A stretch of DNA of 64,000 nt from CAVRJC01 sp964505725 (GTDB taxonomy: Bacteria > Actinomycetota > Acidimicrobiia > IMCC26256 > DASPTH01), in assembly GCA_964505725.1 (NCBI GenBank), contig CAZDJK010000010.1, positions 1 through 64,000 on the forward strand, written 5' to 3'. Under the pieces are notes generated by a model. That model ran no database searches. It saw only the letters and a list, made by a program, of their open reading frames with translations, and was not told the DNA's origin. Shown in pieces: positions 1 through 8,099 of this stretch. Each line of letters opens with the position of its first letter. Within the stretch, counting starts at the first letter, position 1. The position numbers and the translations under genes are program-made.

Positions 1-122
1 CCCAGCTCCGGGACGTGCTCGCGGTGGCGGGACGGCTGCGCGCGAGCGACATCGATGCGCTCGGGGCGACCGCACGCACCGAGCTGCTCGACGCCTTCCG
101 GGCCTACCACGACGAGGGGTGA
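1..122 (+). CDS. C-terminal end of an unidentified protein
   Basis: An open frame enters from the left edge (codons in phase from base 3) and stops with TGA at 120-122. The 39 visible residues are charged and helical in character, ending AFRAYHDEG. GC-rich third positions match the neighbouring genes, so this is probably the real 3' end of a gene outside the window. Too little remains to name a family. Confidence 0.5.
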   Translation, partial: QLRDVLAVAGRLRASDIDALGATARTELLDAFRAYHDEG

Positions 123-178
123 CGACGACCGGCGTTCACGCGAGACTGTGAGCAGTAGACCAGAGCAGGAGGGGCAAC

Positions 179-781
179 ATGTTCGTCCAGGTGATCACGG
201 CGAGGACCTCGGATCCGGCGGGCGTGCGGCGCCAGGCCGATGCTTGGGAACAGGACGTGCGGCCAGGCGCGATCGGCTTCCTCGGCAGCACCGGAGGCGT
301 CACGTCTGACGGGCGCGTCGTCGTGGCGGCGCGCTTCGAGTCGGAGGAAGCCGCACAGCGCAACAGCGCGCGGCCGGAACAGGGCGCGTGGTGGGCCGAG
401 ATGGAGAAGCTGCTCGAAGGAGCCGAGTTCCATGACAGCACCGACCAGGTCACGCTGTACGGAGGCGGCAAGGACGACGCGGGCTTCGTGCAGGTGATGC
501 GCGGTCACGTGACCGACGCGGGCAAGCTCGCCGAGATCCGCGGCCGGCTCGCCGACATGGAGTCGGTGCTCGGGAGCGCCCGTCCCGACGTGGTAGGGGA
601 GCTCATCGCGATCCACGGCGACGGCACCTACACCGACGTCGTGTACTTCACGTCGGAGGCGGCGGCCCGGGAGAACGAGTCCAAGGAGATGCCGGCAGAC
701 GCCCAGCAGATGTTCGACCAGCTGATGTCGGCGGTCGCGATCGACGAGTACCTCGACCTGACCGATCCCTGGCTCCGTTGA
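179..781 (+). CDS. Conserved protein, possible two-repeat ABM-like alpha/beta barrel
   Basis: A 200-residue soluble protein with no signal peptide or membrane segment. It starts FVQVITARTSD and repeats a similar pattern near residue 102 (FVQVMRGHVTD). Each half ends with a phrase about fields changing with residue pairs (ESEEAAQRN, TSEAAAREN). Two such repeats suggest a tandem dimeric alpha/beta barrel, as in antibiotic biosynthesis monooxygenase-like proteins; this is inferred from the pattern only. A strong Shine-Dalgarno sequence (AGGAGGGG) precedes the ATG by about 4 nt. The DoxX gene begins 7 nt downstream, so the two are probably co-transcribed. The substrate is unknown. Confidence 0.7.
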   Translation: MFVQVITARTSDPAGVRRQADAWEQDVRPGAIGFLGSTGGVTSDGRVVVAARFESEEAAQRNSARPEQGAWWAEMEKLLEGAEFHDSTDQVTLYGGGKDDAGFVQVMRGHVTDAGKLAEIRGRLADMESVLGSARPDVVGELIAIHGDGTYTDVVYFTSEAAARENESKEMPADAQQMFDQLMSAVAIDEYLDLTDPWLR

Positions 782-788
782 CCGGCGC

Positions 789-1229
789 GTGGCCGCGTTC
801 CTCGGCCGGATCCTGACGCCACGTCGCGGCGCCGTCGCCGGCGCCGCGACCGTGGTCCGCGTTCTGGCCGGCGTCGTGTTCTTCGTGATCGGGCTCGGCA
901 AGTTCACCGGCCATGCGGGCGAGGTAGCCGACTTCGAGCACTACGGCATCCCGTGGGCGAGCCTGGCGGTCTACCTGTCGGGCGTGGTCGAGGTGATCGG
1001 CGGCGCGCTGCTCGTGGCCGGCCTCTTCGTTCGGCTCGCCGCGCTCCTGCTCGCGGTCAACCTCGTCGTGGCGATCTCGACCGCCGGCGTCCGCGACGGA
1101 GGGGCGTTCCACCTGGGGGTCGGGCCGGCGCTCCTCGCGGCGATGCTGTTCCTCCTGTGGGCGGGTGCCGGTGCGCGCTCGGTCGACGCCCGCCTGGTGG
1201 CGTCGTCGGGACCGTTGGCGGCGACATGA
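789..1229 (+). CDS. DoxX family membrane protein
   Basis: A 146-residue protein with four hydrophobic segments (about residues 17-37, 58-78, 80-95 and 112-125). The pattern VVRVLAGVVFFVIGLGKF followed by a GGALLVAGLF helix is typical of DoxX/DoxD-type small membrane proteins. Members have been linked to thiosulfate:quinone oxidoreduction or redox stress, but most are uncharacterised. The GTG start at 789 lies just after the upstream stop, and the stop overlaps the next gene's ATG (ATGA), indicating translational coupling with the hydrolase. Confidence 0.75.
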   Translation: MAAFLGRILTPRRGAVAGAATVVRVLAGVVFFVIGLGKFTGHAGEVADFEHYGIPWASLAVYLSGVVEVIGGALLVAGLFVRLAALLLAVNLVVAISTAGVRDGGAFHLGVGPALLAAMLFLLWAGAGARSVDARLVASSGPLAAT

Positions 1230-1981
1230 CCACGGTCGTGCTCGTGCACGGCGCGTGGCACGGGGGCTGGTGCTGGGAACCGGTCGTGGCGCGACTGCGT
1301 GAAGCGGGGATCGCGGCCGTGGCGGTCGACCTGCCCGGACACGGCGAGGACCGGGGTCCCTTCACCGACCTGCACGGCGACGCAGCGCGCGTGACGGCCG
1401 TGCTCGACTCGATCGACGACGACGTGGTGCTCGTCGGCCACTCCTACGGCGGCGCGGTGATCACGGAAGCCGGCGTCCACGACCGAGTCGGTCATCTCGT
1501 GTACGTCTGCGCGTTCGCCCTGGACGAGCAGGAGTCGTGCCAGCACGCCGCGGTCGAGGAGTCGGCCGGTATCTCTCACGAGGGGCGAGCGAACCTCGGC
1601 GACTTCCTGGCCGTCACCGGGGACGGCACCTCGACGCTCGACGGCGAGGGCGCGGCGGCCTGCCTGTACCAGGACTGCGCACCTGAGCGCGTGCGGTGGG
1701 CCGCGCCGCGGCTCGGAGGCCAGCCGCTCGAGAACCTGCGTCAGTCGCCCGACGCGATCGCCTGGCGGGTGCGACCGTCGACGTACGCGGTCTGCACCTC
1801 GGACCTCACGGTGCACCCCGACCTCCAGCGCATCCTCGCACGCCGCTGCACGACGACGGTCGAGTGGCCGACCGGCCATTCGCCGTTCCTGGCCCGCCCG
1901 GAGCTGGTCGCGGGACTGCTGGCCGACCTCGCCCGTTCCGGTTCGAAGGCCGGTGCGCCGTGTGCGGGGGGCTCTCGCTGA
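1226..1981 (+). CDS. Alpha/beta hydrolase
   Basis: A 251-residue alpha/beta hydrolase. The N-terminus has the oxyanion-hole motif LVHGAWHGGW (about residues 6-15), and the nucleophile elbow is GHSYGG (serine near residue 75). A C-terminal TGHSPF supplies the likely catalytic histidine. The layout resembles the methylesterase/hydroxynitrile lyase-like hydrolases often annotated only as alpha/beta fold hydrolase. The ATG overlaps the DoxX stop codon (ATGA), so the longer upstream frame is rejected. The substrate cannot be deduced. Confidence 0.85.
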   Translation: MTTVVLVHGAWHGGWCWEPVVARLREAGIAAVAVDLPGHGEDRGPFTDLHGDAARVTAVLDSIDDDVVLVGHSYGGAVITEAGVHDRVGHLVYVCAFALDEQESCQHAAVEESAGISHEGRANLGDFLAVTGDGTSTLDGEGAAACLYQDCAPERVRWAAPRLGGQPLENLRQSPDAIAWRVRPSTYAVCTSDLTVHPDLQRILARRCTTTVEWPTGHSPFLARPELVAGLLADLARSGSKAGAPCAGGSR

Positions 1982-2020
1982 CGGCCGCGCCGCGATCCCC
2001 GCACGGGTCGCGACGCGGCG

Positions 2021-2046
2021 AGGCCGGGGCGCCGTTGCCCCGGCCT
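2021..2046. terminator. Hairpin between convergent genes
   Basis: A perfect 10-bp stem (AGGCCGGGGC paired with GCCCCGGCCT) encloses a 6-nt loop, between the hydrolase (plus) and amt (minus). There is no T tract. The position and stability suit a bidirectional terminator. Confidence 0.65.
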
Positions 2047-2095
2047 GCACCACTTCCTCGCTCACTTGCTCGGCGGGACACGCGCCCCGCGTCGC

Positions 2096-3673
2096 CTATT
2101 CCGTCGGTGGCGTCTGGGATGCGCTGACGTAGTCGGAGATCGGCGGGACGCCGCTCGTGACGCCACTCGGCAGCGGCGAGTAGCCCATGTACGCGTACTC
2201 GGGGTGGTACGCCGGCGCGCCGTGGTCGTGGAGGTCGAGGCCCTCGATCTCGCCCTCCGCGGAGATGCGCAGCATGCCCATCGCCTTCACCGTGTACATC
2301 AGGAGCAAGCCGGCGAGCAGCGTGCACACCACGATCGTGGCGCTGCCCTTGATCTGGGCGACGAGCTGGTTGGCGTTGCCTCCGTAGAGGAGGCCCTTGA
2401 CTGCGCCGCCCGTGGTGTCGGATCCCGACGCGCCCGGGAGCCCGTAGTTGCCGACCGCGAAGAACCCGAGGCTCAGGGTGCCCCAGATGCCGCACGCGCC
2501 GTGCACCGCGAACGCGCCGCAGGGGTCATCGACCCGGATCCACTCGGTGAAGTCGATGGCGAGCACGCACACCACCCCGGCGATGGCGCCGATGGCGATC
2601 GACCCGGTGGGCGACACCCAGTAGCAGGGACAGGTGATCGCGACCAGCCCCGCCAGCAGGCCGTTGATGCTGATGCCGGTGTCGAACTTCTTCGCCCTCG
2701 GGTACACCCAGGCGACGGCCGCGAGCGCCCCGGCGCACGCGGCGAGGGTCGTGTTGGTGGCGATGCGGCCGATGCCCTCGAAGTCCATCGCCGAGAGCGT
2801 GCTGCCCGGGTTGAAGCCGTACCAGCCGAACCACAGGATCACGCCGCCGAGCGCGGCGAGCGTCATGTTGTGGCCGGGAGGGAGCCCGCCGCCGTCACGC
2901 TTGAATTTGCGCCCGAGGCGCGGACCCAGCGCGATCGCCCCGGTCAAGGCGAGCACGCCGCCGATGGTGTGCACGACCGTGGATCCCGCGAAGTCGCGGA
3001 AGGGCGTGTTCATGGTTGCCAGCCAACCGTTCGGTCCCCAGATCCAGTGCCCGAAGATCGGGTAGATCAGGCCGGTGACGCCGAGGCTGTAGAGCAGGTC
3101 GCCCCTGAACGCGGTGCGCCCGACCATTGCGCCGGACACGATCGTGCTCGCGGTGTCGGCGAACGCGAACTGGAACAACCAGAACGCCATGAACGCGACG
3201 CCGGTGGTGCCGTAGGTGTGCGGTACGCCCTGGAGGAAGAAGTAGTGGTACCCGATCCATCCGTTGCCGCTGCCGAACATGAACGCGAAGCCCCACGCGT
3301 AGAACGTGATGCCGCAGATCGCGGTGTCGACGATGCACTCGATCATGATGTTCGACACTTCGCGTGTGCGGGCGAAGCCGCCCTCGAGCATCATGAAGCC
3401 CGCCTGCATGAAGAACACGAGGAACGCGGTGACGAGCACCCACACCGTGTTCAGCGGGTTGACCACGTCCGTGGCCTTCACGGCCGCCTGGTGCACGACC
3501 GCCGCGCCGGCGTGCGTGCTGAAGTACCAGGTGAACGCGTAGATCGCGCCGACCACGAGGCCGACGCCGATCATCTTGCCGCCGAGCTTTGCGGCGACGT
3601 AACGCCGCCGCAAAGGATCCCTGAAGTTGACTCGCAGTGTTGTCAGCATGGCCGACAGCTTCGGGGCCGCCAT
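2096..3673 (-). CDS. amt: Ammonium transporter, Amt family
   Basis: A 525-residue polytopic protein that moves ammonium across the cytoplasmic membrane. It has about eleven hydrophobic segments, the family stretch DFAGSTVVH with the first pore histidine, and AVHGACGIWGTL with the second. It is longer than the usual 400-450 residues. The extra length is an N-terminal cytoplasmic/TM extension (residues 1-70) and a C-terminal tail after EGLDLHDHGAPAYHPEY, which is the conserved PII-interacting end. The ATG at 3673 is the first in frame. glnK lies upstream on the same strand with a hairpin between them, the reverse of the common amtB-glnK order. Confidence 0.93.
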   Translation of the reverse strand: MAAPKLSAMLTTLRVNFRDPLRRRYVAAKLGGKMIGVGLVVGAIYAFTWYFSTHAGAAVVHQAAVKATDVVNPLNTVWVLVTAFLVFFMQAGFMMLEGGFARTREVSNIMIECIVDTAICGITFYAWGFAFMFGSGNGWIGYHYFFLQGVPHTYGTTGVAFMAFWLFQFAFADTASTIVSGAMVGRTAFRGDLLYSLGVTGLIYPIFGHWIWGPNGWLATMNTPFRDFAGSTVVHTIGGVLALTGAIALGPRLGRKFKRDGGGLPPGHNMTLAALGGVILWFGWYGFNPGSTLSAMDFEGIGRIATNTTLAACAGALAAVAWVYPRAKKFDTGISINGLLAGLVAITCPCYWVSPTGSIAIGAIAGVVCVLAIDFTEWIRVDDPCGAFAVHGACGIWGTLSLGFFAVGNYGLPGASGSDTTGGAVKGLLYGGNANQLVAQIKGSATIVVCTLLAGLLLMYTVKAMGMLRISAEGEIEGLDLHDHGAPAYHPEYAYMGYSPLPSGVTSGVPPISDYVSASQTPPTE

Positions 3674-3697
3674 TTGCTCGATGATGTTGGTTCGGTT

Positions 3698-3709
3698 ACC
3701 AGATCTGGT
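3698..3709. promoter_or_regulatory. 12-bp palindrome upstream of amt
   Basis: ACCAGATCTGGT is a perfect palindrome 25 bp upstream of the amt start. It could be a repressor or activator site for amt separate from the glnK promoter. The regulator is unknown. Confidence 0.35.
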
Positions 3710-3756
3710 CGTATCTCTGACGGCTTCGTGACGACATGCCTACGAGCGGACGCGCG

Positions 3757-3788
3757 CCGCGAGCCCGGCGGGGGCACCGGGCTCGCGG
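3757..3788 (-). terminator. Strong hairpin between glnK and amt
   Basis: A perfect 12-bp stem (CCGCGAGCCCGG paired with CCGGGCTCGCGG) with an 8-nt loop sits 34 bp after the glnK stop and before amt. It could end most glnK transcripts or act as a processing/attenuation site that makes GlnK more abundant than Amt. Confidence 0.55.
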
Positions 3789-3822
3789 GGCGAACGTCGT
3801 CGGGTGGGTCAGCGCGGCTCGC

Positions 3823-4161
3823 TCAGAGCGCGTCCTCGCCGATCTCGCCGGTGCGGATGCGCACCGCCATCTCCACGGGTTGGATCCACAGCTTGCCGTC
3901 GCCGATCTTGCCGGTCCGGGCCTCCTCGATGATCGTGTTCGCGATCTTCTCGGCCTCGCTGTCCCTGGTCAGGACGTCGATGCGCACCTTCGGGAGGAAG
4001 TCGACCTTGTACTCGCCGCCTCGGTACACCTCGGTGTGGCCTCGTTGGCGGCCGTGCCCCCGTACCTCGGTGAGCGTCATGCCCGAGACGTCGAGCCGAT
4101 CGAGGGCCTCCGTCACTGCCTCCACCTGGTGAGCCTTGATGATGGCGACCACGAGCTTCAT
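3823..4161 (-). CDS. glnK: Nitrogen regulatory protein PII (GlnK type)
   Basis: A 112-residue PII signal protein, the standard length. It begins MKLVVAIIKAHQVEAV and has the T-loop RGHGRQRGHTEVYRGGEY, where Tyr51 is the position modified by uridylylation or, in actinobacteria, adenylylation. IGDGKLWIQPVE is the conserved C-terminal signature near the nucleotide site. PII trimers sense ATP/ADP and 2-oxoglutarate, and GlnK-type members bind and block Amt channels, which fits amt being the next gene. A GAGAAGG ribosome site precedes the ATG. Longer upstream frames are shadows. Confidence 0.95.
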   Translation of the reverse strand: MKLVVAIIKAHQVEAVTEALDRLDVSGMTLTEVRGHGRQRGHTEVYRGGEYKVDFLPKVRIDVLTRDSEAEKIANTIIEEARTGKIGDGKLWIQPVEMAVRIRTGEIGEDAL

Positions 4162-4322
4162 CCCACACCCTTCTCTCGTTCGTATGCCGTGCGCGCGGAG
4201 ACCGAGCTCGATGCCGCTCCCACGGATCCGTCGGGCGCACGATACGGACGCTTCGTCTCGGGCAGGCTGCATTCGTGTGTCGGGACTGTGAACAACTGAC
4301 GGCCGCGGGTCCGTCGCAGTCG

Positions 4323-4328
4323 TAGGCT
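4323..4328 (+). promoter_or_regulatory. Possible -10 element (TAGGCT) of the Rieske gene
   Basis: TAGGCT matches the TAnnnT form seen before many starts in this window. It would give a leader of about 55 nt that includes the GGAGGAGG-type ribosome site before the GTG at 4390. It lies in the divergent gap opposite glnK. Confidence 0.35.
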
Positions 4329-4389
4329 CGAGGGGCGACCGGAGGAGGACGCGAACGGGACGACGGGGGGACCGAGGAGGCGACCTGCG

Positions 4390-6126
4390 GTGACCGAGGT
4401 GCTGGAGACGGAGCCCGCGGCCGAACCCGACGCCGCGACCGGGCCGGTACGGGCGGGGAGCGCGGCCGTCCTCGCGCGCGACGGGCAGCTGCTCACGAAG
4501 GTGGGCACGGTCCCCGTCGTGGTGCTCTGGCGGGAGGACCGCGCCTGGGCCATCGAGGACCGCTGTCCCCACATGGGCTTCCCGTTGCACCGCGGGACGG
4601 TCGAAGCCGGGCTCCTCACCTGTCACTGGCACCACGCGCAGTTCGACCTGGAGTCGGGCTGCACGCTCGACCTGTGGGCGGACGACGCCCGACCCTTCGA
4701 CGTGAGGATCGACGGCGACGACGTCCTCGTCTCGGTCCGCCCCGGCGGCGATCCGGTCGAGCACCTCCGCCGGCGGCTGCGCGACGGCCTCGAGCACGGG
4801 CTGTCGCTCGTGATCGCCAAGGCCGTGCTCGGCCTGGTCGAGCACGGCGTCGCGGCCGACGACATCGTGGCCGTCGGCCTGGAGTACGGCGTCGAGAACC
4901 GCGGGCCGGGGTGGGGTGCCGGCCTCACGGTGCTCGTGGCGATGGCCAATGTCCTCGCCCTCCTCGACCCCGGTGATCGCGCGCTCGCCCTCGTCCACGC
5001 GATGAGCTTCCTCGCGGCCGACACCAACGGAGAGCCCCGCCGGGTCGTGGTCGGCCCGCTCACCTCGGGATCGGTGGACGGCGCGCGGCTCGCGGCGTGG
5101 TACCGCGACCTGATCGACACCCGCTCCTCCGACGGCGCCGAACGGGTGCTGGCCAGCGCCCTCGGGGGGTCGGCGAGCTCGGAGGACGTGGAGGCGATGA
5201 TGTTCGCCGCGGTCACCGACCACGTCTTCCTCGACGGCGGCCACACCCTGGACTTCACCAACAAGGCTTTCGAGTCCCTGAACCACGTCGGCGCTGAAGC
5301 GGCCGCCCGGGTGCTGCGGACGATGGTGCAACCGACCGCGCGCTCGTCGCGTGCCGAGGAGACCTTCCCGTGGCGTCACCCGTACGACCTGGTCGCGCTG
5401 GCCGAGCGCACGGTGCTGGTACCCGGCGCAGGCGGGTACGAGGACCTCGGGGGCCTGGCGTGGCGCCTGCTCGCGGACGACCCGGAGGCGGTCGTCGCCG
5501 AGCTCGTCGGCGCGTGCACGGCAGGCGCGAGCGACGAAGAGCTCGCGCGAGCGGTGGCGCTCGCGGCGGCACTGCGCATCACTCGGTTCCACGTTCAGAA
5601 CGATTTCGGCGACTGGGACCAGGTGCACCACGCGTTCACCGCCGCGAACGCGCTGCACCAGGCCGTCGTGCGCAACCCGACGCCGGAGCTCCGGCGCGCG
5701 ATCGTGCAGTGCGCGCTGCGCGTGTACCTCGATCGGTTCCTGAACGTGCCTCCCGCCCGCGTTCCCGTGGCGACCAGCGGCGACCTCGACGAGCTCGCCG
5801 GGTGCTGGGACGTGCAGGGAGAGGTGGACCGGGCCGGCGCGGTCGTGCTGGGCTTCCTACGCGGTGGAGGGGCGCGTGGTCGCGTGATCGCGGCACTCGG
5901 CCACGCGTTGCTCGCGGAGGACGCGGGGTTCCACTGGTACCAGGTGTACGAGGCGGGCGTGCGGCAGGCGGGCGCGTGGCCGGACGGCTCGGAGGAGGCT
6001 GCGCTCGTGCTGTGCGGGGTGGCGCGGTTCCTCGCCGCGCACACGCCGACGCGACGCGAGCTGCCCACGGTGGTGGAGCTCGCGGCTCGGCTGCGGCGGG
6101 GAGACGTCCTCTACGACGAAGCCTGA
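4390..6126 (+). CDS. Rieske [2Fe-2S] protein with large histidine-containing helical domain
   Basis: A 578-residue protein. Residues about 20-118 form a Rieske ferredoxin domain: C59-P-H61 and C78-H-W-H81 are the cluster ligands. Residues 125-578 are predicted mostly helical, have no membrane segment, and carry conserved-looking histidine clusters (DGGHTLDF, FESLNHVG, RFHVQNDFGDW, QVHHAF, GFHWYQ). These could bind a metal or heme, but I do not recognise the fold; a questin oxidase-like relation is only a guess. The Rieske domain probably feeds electrons to this domain in an oxygenase or oxidase. The GTG start follows a purine-rich region. It is probably monocistronic and is divergent from glnK. 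Confidence 0.75.
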   Translation: MTEVLETEPAAEPDAATGPVRAGSAAVLARDGQLLTKVGTVPVVVLWREDRAWAIEDRCPHMGFPLHRGTVEAGLLTCHWHHAQFDLESGCTLDLWADDARPFDVRIDGDDVLVSVRPGGDPVEHLRRRLRDGLEHGLSLVIAKAVLGLVEHGVAADDIVAVGLEYGVENRGPGWGAGLTVLVAMANVLALLDPGDRALALVHAMSFLAADTNGEPRRVVVGPLTSGSVDGARLAAWYRDLIDTRSSDGAERVLASALGGSASSEDVEAMMFAAVTDHVFLDGGHTLDFTNKAFESLNHVGAEAAARVLRTMVQPTARSSRAEETFPWRHPYDLVALAERTVLVPGAGGYEDLGGLAWRLLADDPEAVVAELVGACTAGASDEELARAVALAAALRITRFHVQNDFGDWDQVHHAFTAANALHQAVVRNPTPELRRAIVQCALRVYLDRFLNVPPARVPVATSGDLDELAGCWDVQGEVDRAGAVVLGFLRGGGARGRVIAALGHALLAEDAGFHWYQVYEAGVRQAGAWPDGSEEAALVLCGVARFLAAHTPTRRELPTVVELAARLRRGDVLYDEA

Positions 6127-6143
6127 TCGGGCGGTATTGGGCC

Positions 6144-6149
6144 TATCCT
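6144..6149 (+). promoter_or_regulatory. Possible -10 element (TATCCT)
   Basis: TATCCT about 42 bp before the TTG start at 6191 fits the TAnnnT pattern and would leave a short leader containing the GGGAGG ribosome site. Confidence 0.35.
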
Positions 6150-6190
6150 CGGTCGAGCAACTCGCCCTGTTCCCCTGATCGGGAGGCACC

Positions 6191-6637
6191 TTGCCGACCA
6201 CAAACTCCAAGAAGACCACCACTGGATCGCGGAGTGCACGCAGCGCGCCCATGAGCGACGCGCACAAGAAGGCCCTGGCGGTCGGGCGTGAGCAGGGCCG
6301 GGCGGTCCGGCGCTACCTCGAGGCGCTCGAGACCAACCGCCCGAGGCGGGGCCGCAAGCGCACCGCCGACACGGTGCGGCGCCAGCTCTCCGAGGTGAAG
6401 GACCAGCTGCCGACGGCGACCGGGCTGGACCGTCTGCACCTGATCCAGGACCGGGCCGACCTCGAGGCGGAGCTCGCGGCGATGTCGGGCACGGGGGTCG
6501 ATCTCGCCGACCTCGAGGCCAATTTCGTGAAGGTGGCGGCCGAATACGGCCAACGCAAGGGGATCTCGTACCGGGCGTGGCGTGAGGTCGGTGTCGACGC
6601 TGTTGTGTTGAAGCAGGCGGGCATCAAACGCAGTTGA
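6191..6637 (+). CDS. Conserved actinobacterial basic protein
   Basis: A 148-residue protein with a lysine/serine-rich N-terminus followed by SDAHKKALAVGREQGRAVRRYLEAL and RRGRKRTADTVRRQL, then a helical region and a C-terminal GISYRAWREVGV. The arrangement resembles a conserved actinobacterial family of unknown role. The basic charge and helical pattern could suit nucleic-acid binding, but this is inference. The TTG start has GGGAGG 4 nt upstream; an internal ATG at 6251 is an alternative start that would drop the basic tail. Its end is 6 bp from the convergent pip gene. Confidence 0.65.
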   Translation: MPTTNSKKTTTGSRSARSAPMSDAHKKALAVGREQGRAVRRYLEALETNRPRRGRKRTADTVRRQLSEVKDQLPTATGLDRLHLIQDRADLEAELAAMSGTGVDLADLEANFVKVAAEYGQRKGISYRAWREVGVDAVVLKQAGIKRS

Positions 6638-6643
6638 ACCCGG

Positions 6644-7594
6644 TCACCGCGCCCGCTCCATAGTGCGAAAACGGTCGGTGGCGTCGACGAGCGCCGACGC
6701 GTTCTCCGGGTCCCGGGCCGAGTGGCCCGCATGCGGGTTGACCACCAGCTCGGCCTCGGGCCACGCGCGGTGCAGGTCCCACGCGTTCCGGACCGGGCAC
6801 ACCACGTCGTAGCGTCCCTGCACGATCACCGCGGGCAGGTGGCGGATCCGGCCGACGTCGTCGAGCAGCTGTGACTCGCGTGCGAGGAACGCGCCGTGCA
6901 CGAAGTAGTGGCTCTCGATGCGCGCCATCGCCAACGCGGCATCGTCGGGCATCGGATCCTCCGGCGCCAGGCCGAGGGAGCTGAGCGAGTGCTCCCAGTC
7001 GGTCCACGCGCGCGCGGCGCGCCGCTGTTCGGTCGGGTCGGAGCCGTTGAGCCGACGGTGGTACGCGCCGAGGAGGTCGTCGCGCTCGCCGACCGGGATC
7101 GGCGCGACGAACTGTTCCCATGCGTCGGGGAACAGGTTCGACGCTCCCTCCTGGTAGAGCCAGTCGATCTCGGCGCGCCGGCCCAGGAACACGCCGCGGA
7201 GCACCAGCTCGCTCACCGCCTCCGGGTGCCGTTCGGCGTAGGCAAGCGCGAGCGTGGCGCCCCAGGATCCCCCGAATACCGTCCACCGCGTGACGCCGAA
7301 GTGCTCGCGGATGGTCTCGATGTCGCGCACCAGATCCCAGGTGGTGTTGTGCTCGGTCGACGCGAAGGGCGTGCTCCGCCCGCAGCCGCGCTGGTCGAAG
7401 AGCACGATCCGGTACGCGTCGGGGTCGAAGAACCGCCGGTGCGTCGGCGTGGTCGCGCCGCCCGGGCCGCCGTGCAGGAACACCACGGGCCGGCCCTCGG
7501 GGTTGCCCGACTCCTCGACGTACACGCGGTGCCTGTCGCCCACGTCGATCAGCGTGGAGACGCGTGCCTCGAGCTCGGGGTAGAGATCGGGCAC
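6644..7594 (-). CDS. pip: Proline iminopeptidase
   Basis: A 316-residue cytoplasmic S33 peptidase that removes N-terminal proline from peptides. Family features are present: HGGPGG oxyanion motif (residues 41-46), DQRGCGRS (67-74), nucleophile elbow GGSWGATLALAY (Ser110), an aspartate in QGRYDVVCP and the catalytic histidine in NPHAGHSA. Length and order match the family. The next gene on the strand lies 13 bp upstream, so co-transcription with it is possible. Confidence 0.92.
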   Translation of the reverse strand: MPDLYPELEARVSTLIDVGDRHRVYVEESGNPEGRPVVFLHGGPGGATTPTHRRFFDPDAYRIVLFDQRGCGRSTPFASTEHNTTWDLVRDIETIREHFGVTRWTVFGGSWGATLALAYAERHPEAVSELVLRGVFLGRRAEIDWLYQEGASNLFPDAWEQFVAPIPVGERDDLLGAYHRRLNGSDPTEQRRAARAWTDWEHSLSSLGLAPEDPMPDDAALAMARIESHYFVHGAFLARESQLLDDVGRIRHLPAVIVQGRYDVVCPVRNAWDLHRAWPEAELVVNPHAGHSARDPENASALVDATDRFRTMERAR

Positions 7595-7607
7595 GGTCGC
7601 GAGCCGC

Positions 7608-8024
7608 TCAGCCGGTGCCGACGGCTTGCGCCTTGAGGCGCTCGAACTCCTGGTCGCTGATCACGCCCTGCTCCTTCAGCCGCGCGAGCTTCGCGAGCTC
7701 GTCGGCCGGGCTCGGCGCCGCCGCCCCGGTCGGCGCCACCGACTGCACGTACTGGCGGAACTCGGCGTCGGCACGCTGGGCCTGCTGCAGCGAGCGTTCG
7801 TGCATCGAGCCGCCCCGGGCGATCAGGTAGATCAGGATCCCGAGGAACGGGAAGATGATGATGCCGATCACCCAGAACGCCTTGGCCCAGCCGCCCATGT
7901 CGTGGCTGCGAAAGATGTCGGCGAACACCACGATGAGCAGCCAGATGAAGATGAAGAAGAGGAAGAACCACAGCATCGCCAGGAACACCTGTCCGACGTG
8001 CCAGTCGGACGCCAACGTGGGCAT
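7608..8024 (-). CDS. Membrane protein with PLDc_N-like and SHOCT domains
   Basis: A 138-residue protein with two transmembrane segments (about residues 13-35 and 47-69), the second with the GGWAKAFWVIGIIIFPFLG pattern of phospholipase D N-terminal-like small membrane proteins. The C-terminus (about 106-135) has a SHOCT motif: ADELAKLARLKEQGVIS followed by EFERLKAQ. SHOCT domains are short oligomerisation modules. The function is unknown. It lies just upstream of pip on the same strand. Confidence 0.75.
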   Translation of the reverse strand: MPTLASDWHVGQVFLAMLWFFLFFIFIWLLIVVFADIFRSHDMGGWAKAFWVIGIIIFPFLGILIYLIARGGSMHERSLQQAQRADAEFRQYVQSVAPTGAAAPSPADELAKLARLKEQGVISDQEFERLKAQAVGTG

Positions 8025-8099
8025 GAGCTTCCCCTCCTGGGTCGCGGTCTCCCGACATACTGCCCCAGCAGGCGCGCCGGGGCGAGCACCTCCGGGGGC

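Noticed and set aside
2066..4132. A 688-codon plus-strand open frame opposite amt and glnK
   Set aside because: High GC makes long antisense frames common. Its translation is low-complexity, Arg/Asp/His-rich, and the opposite strand holds unmistakable Amt and PII genes.
4390..6126. Naming the Rieske protein a ring-hydroxylating dioxygenase alpha subunit
   Set aside because: The Rieske part fits, but the C-terminal domain lacks the mononuclear iron motif and the usual length.
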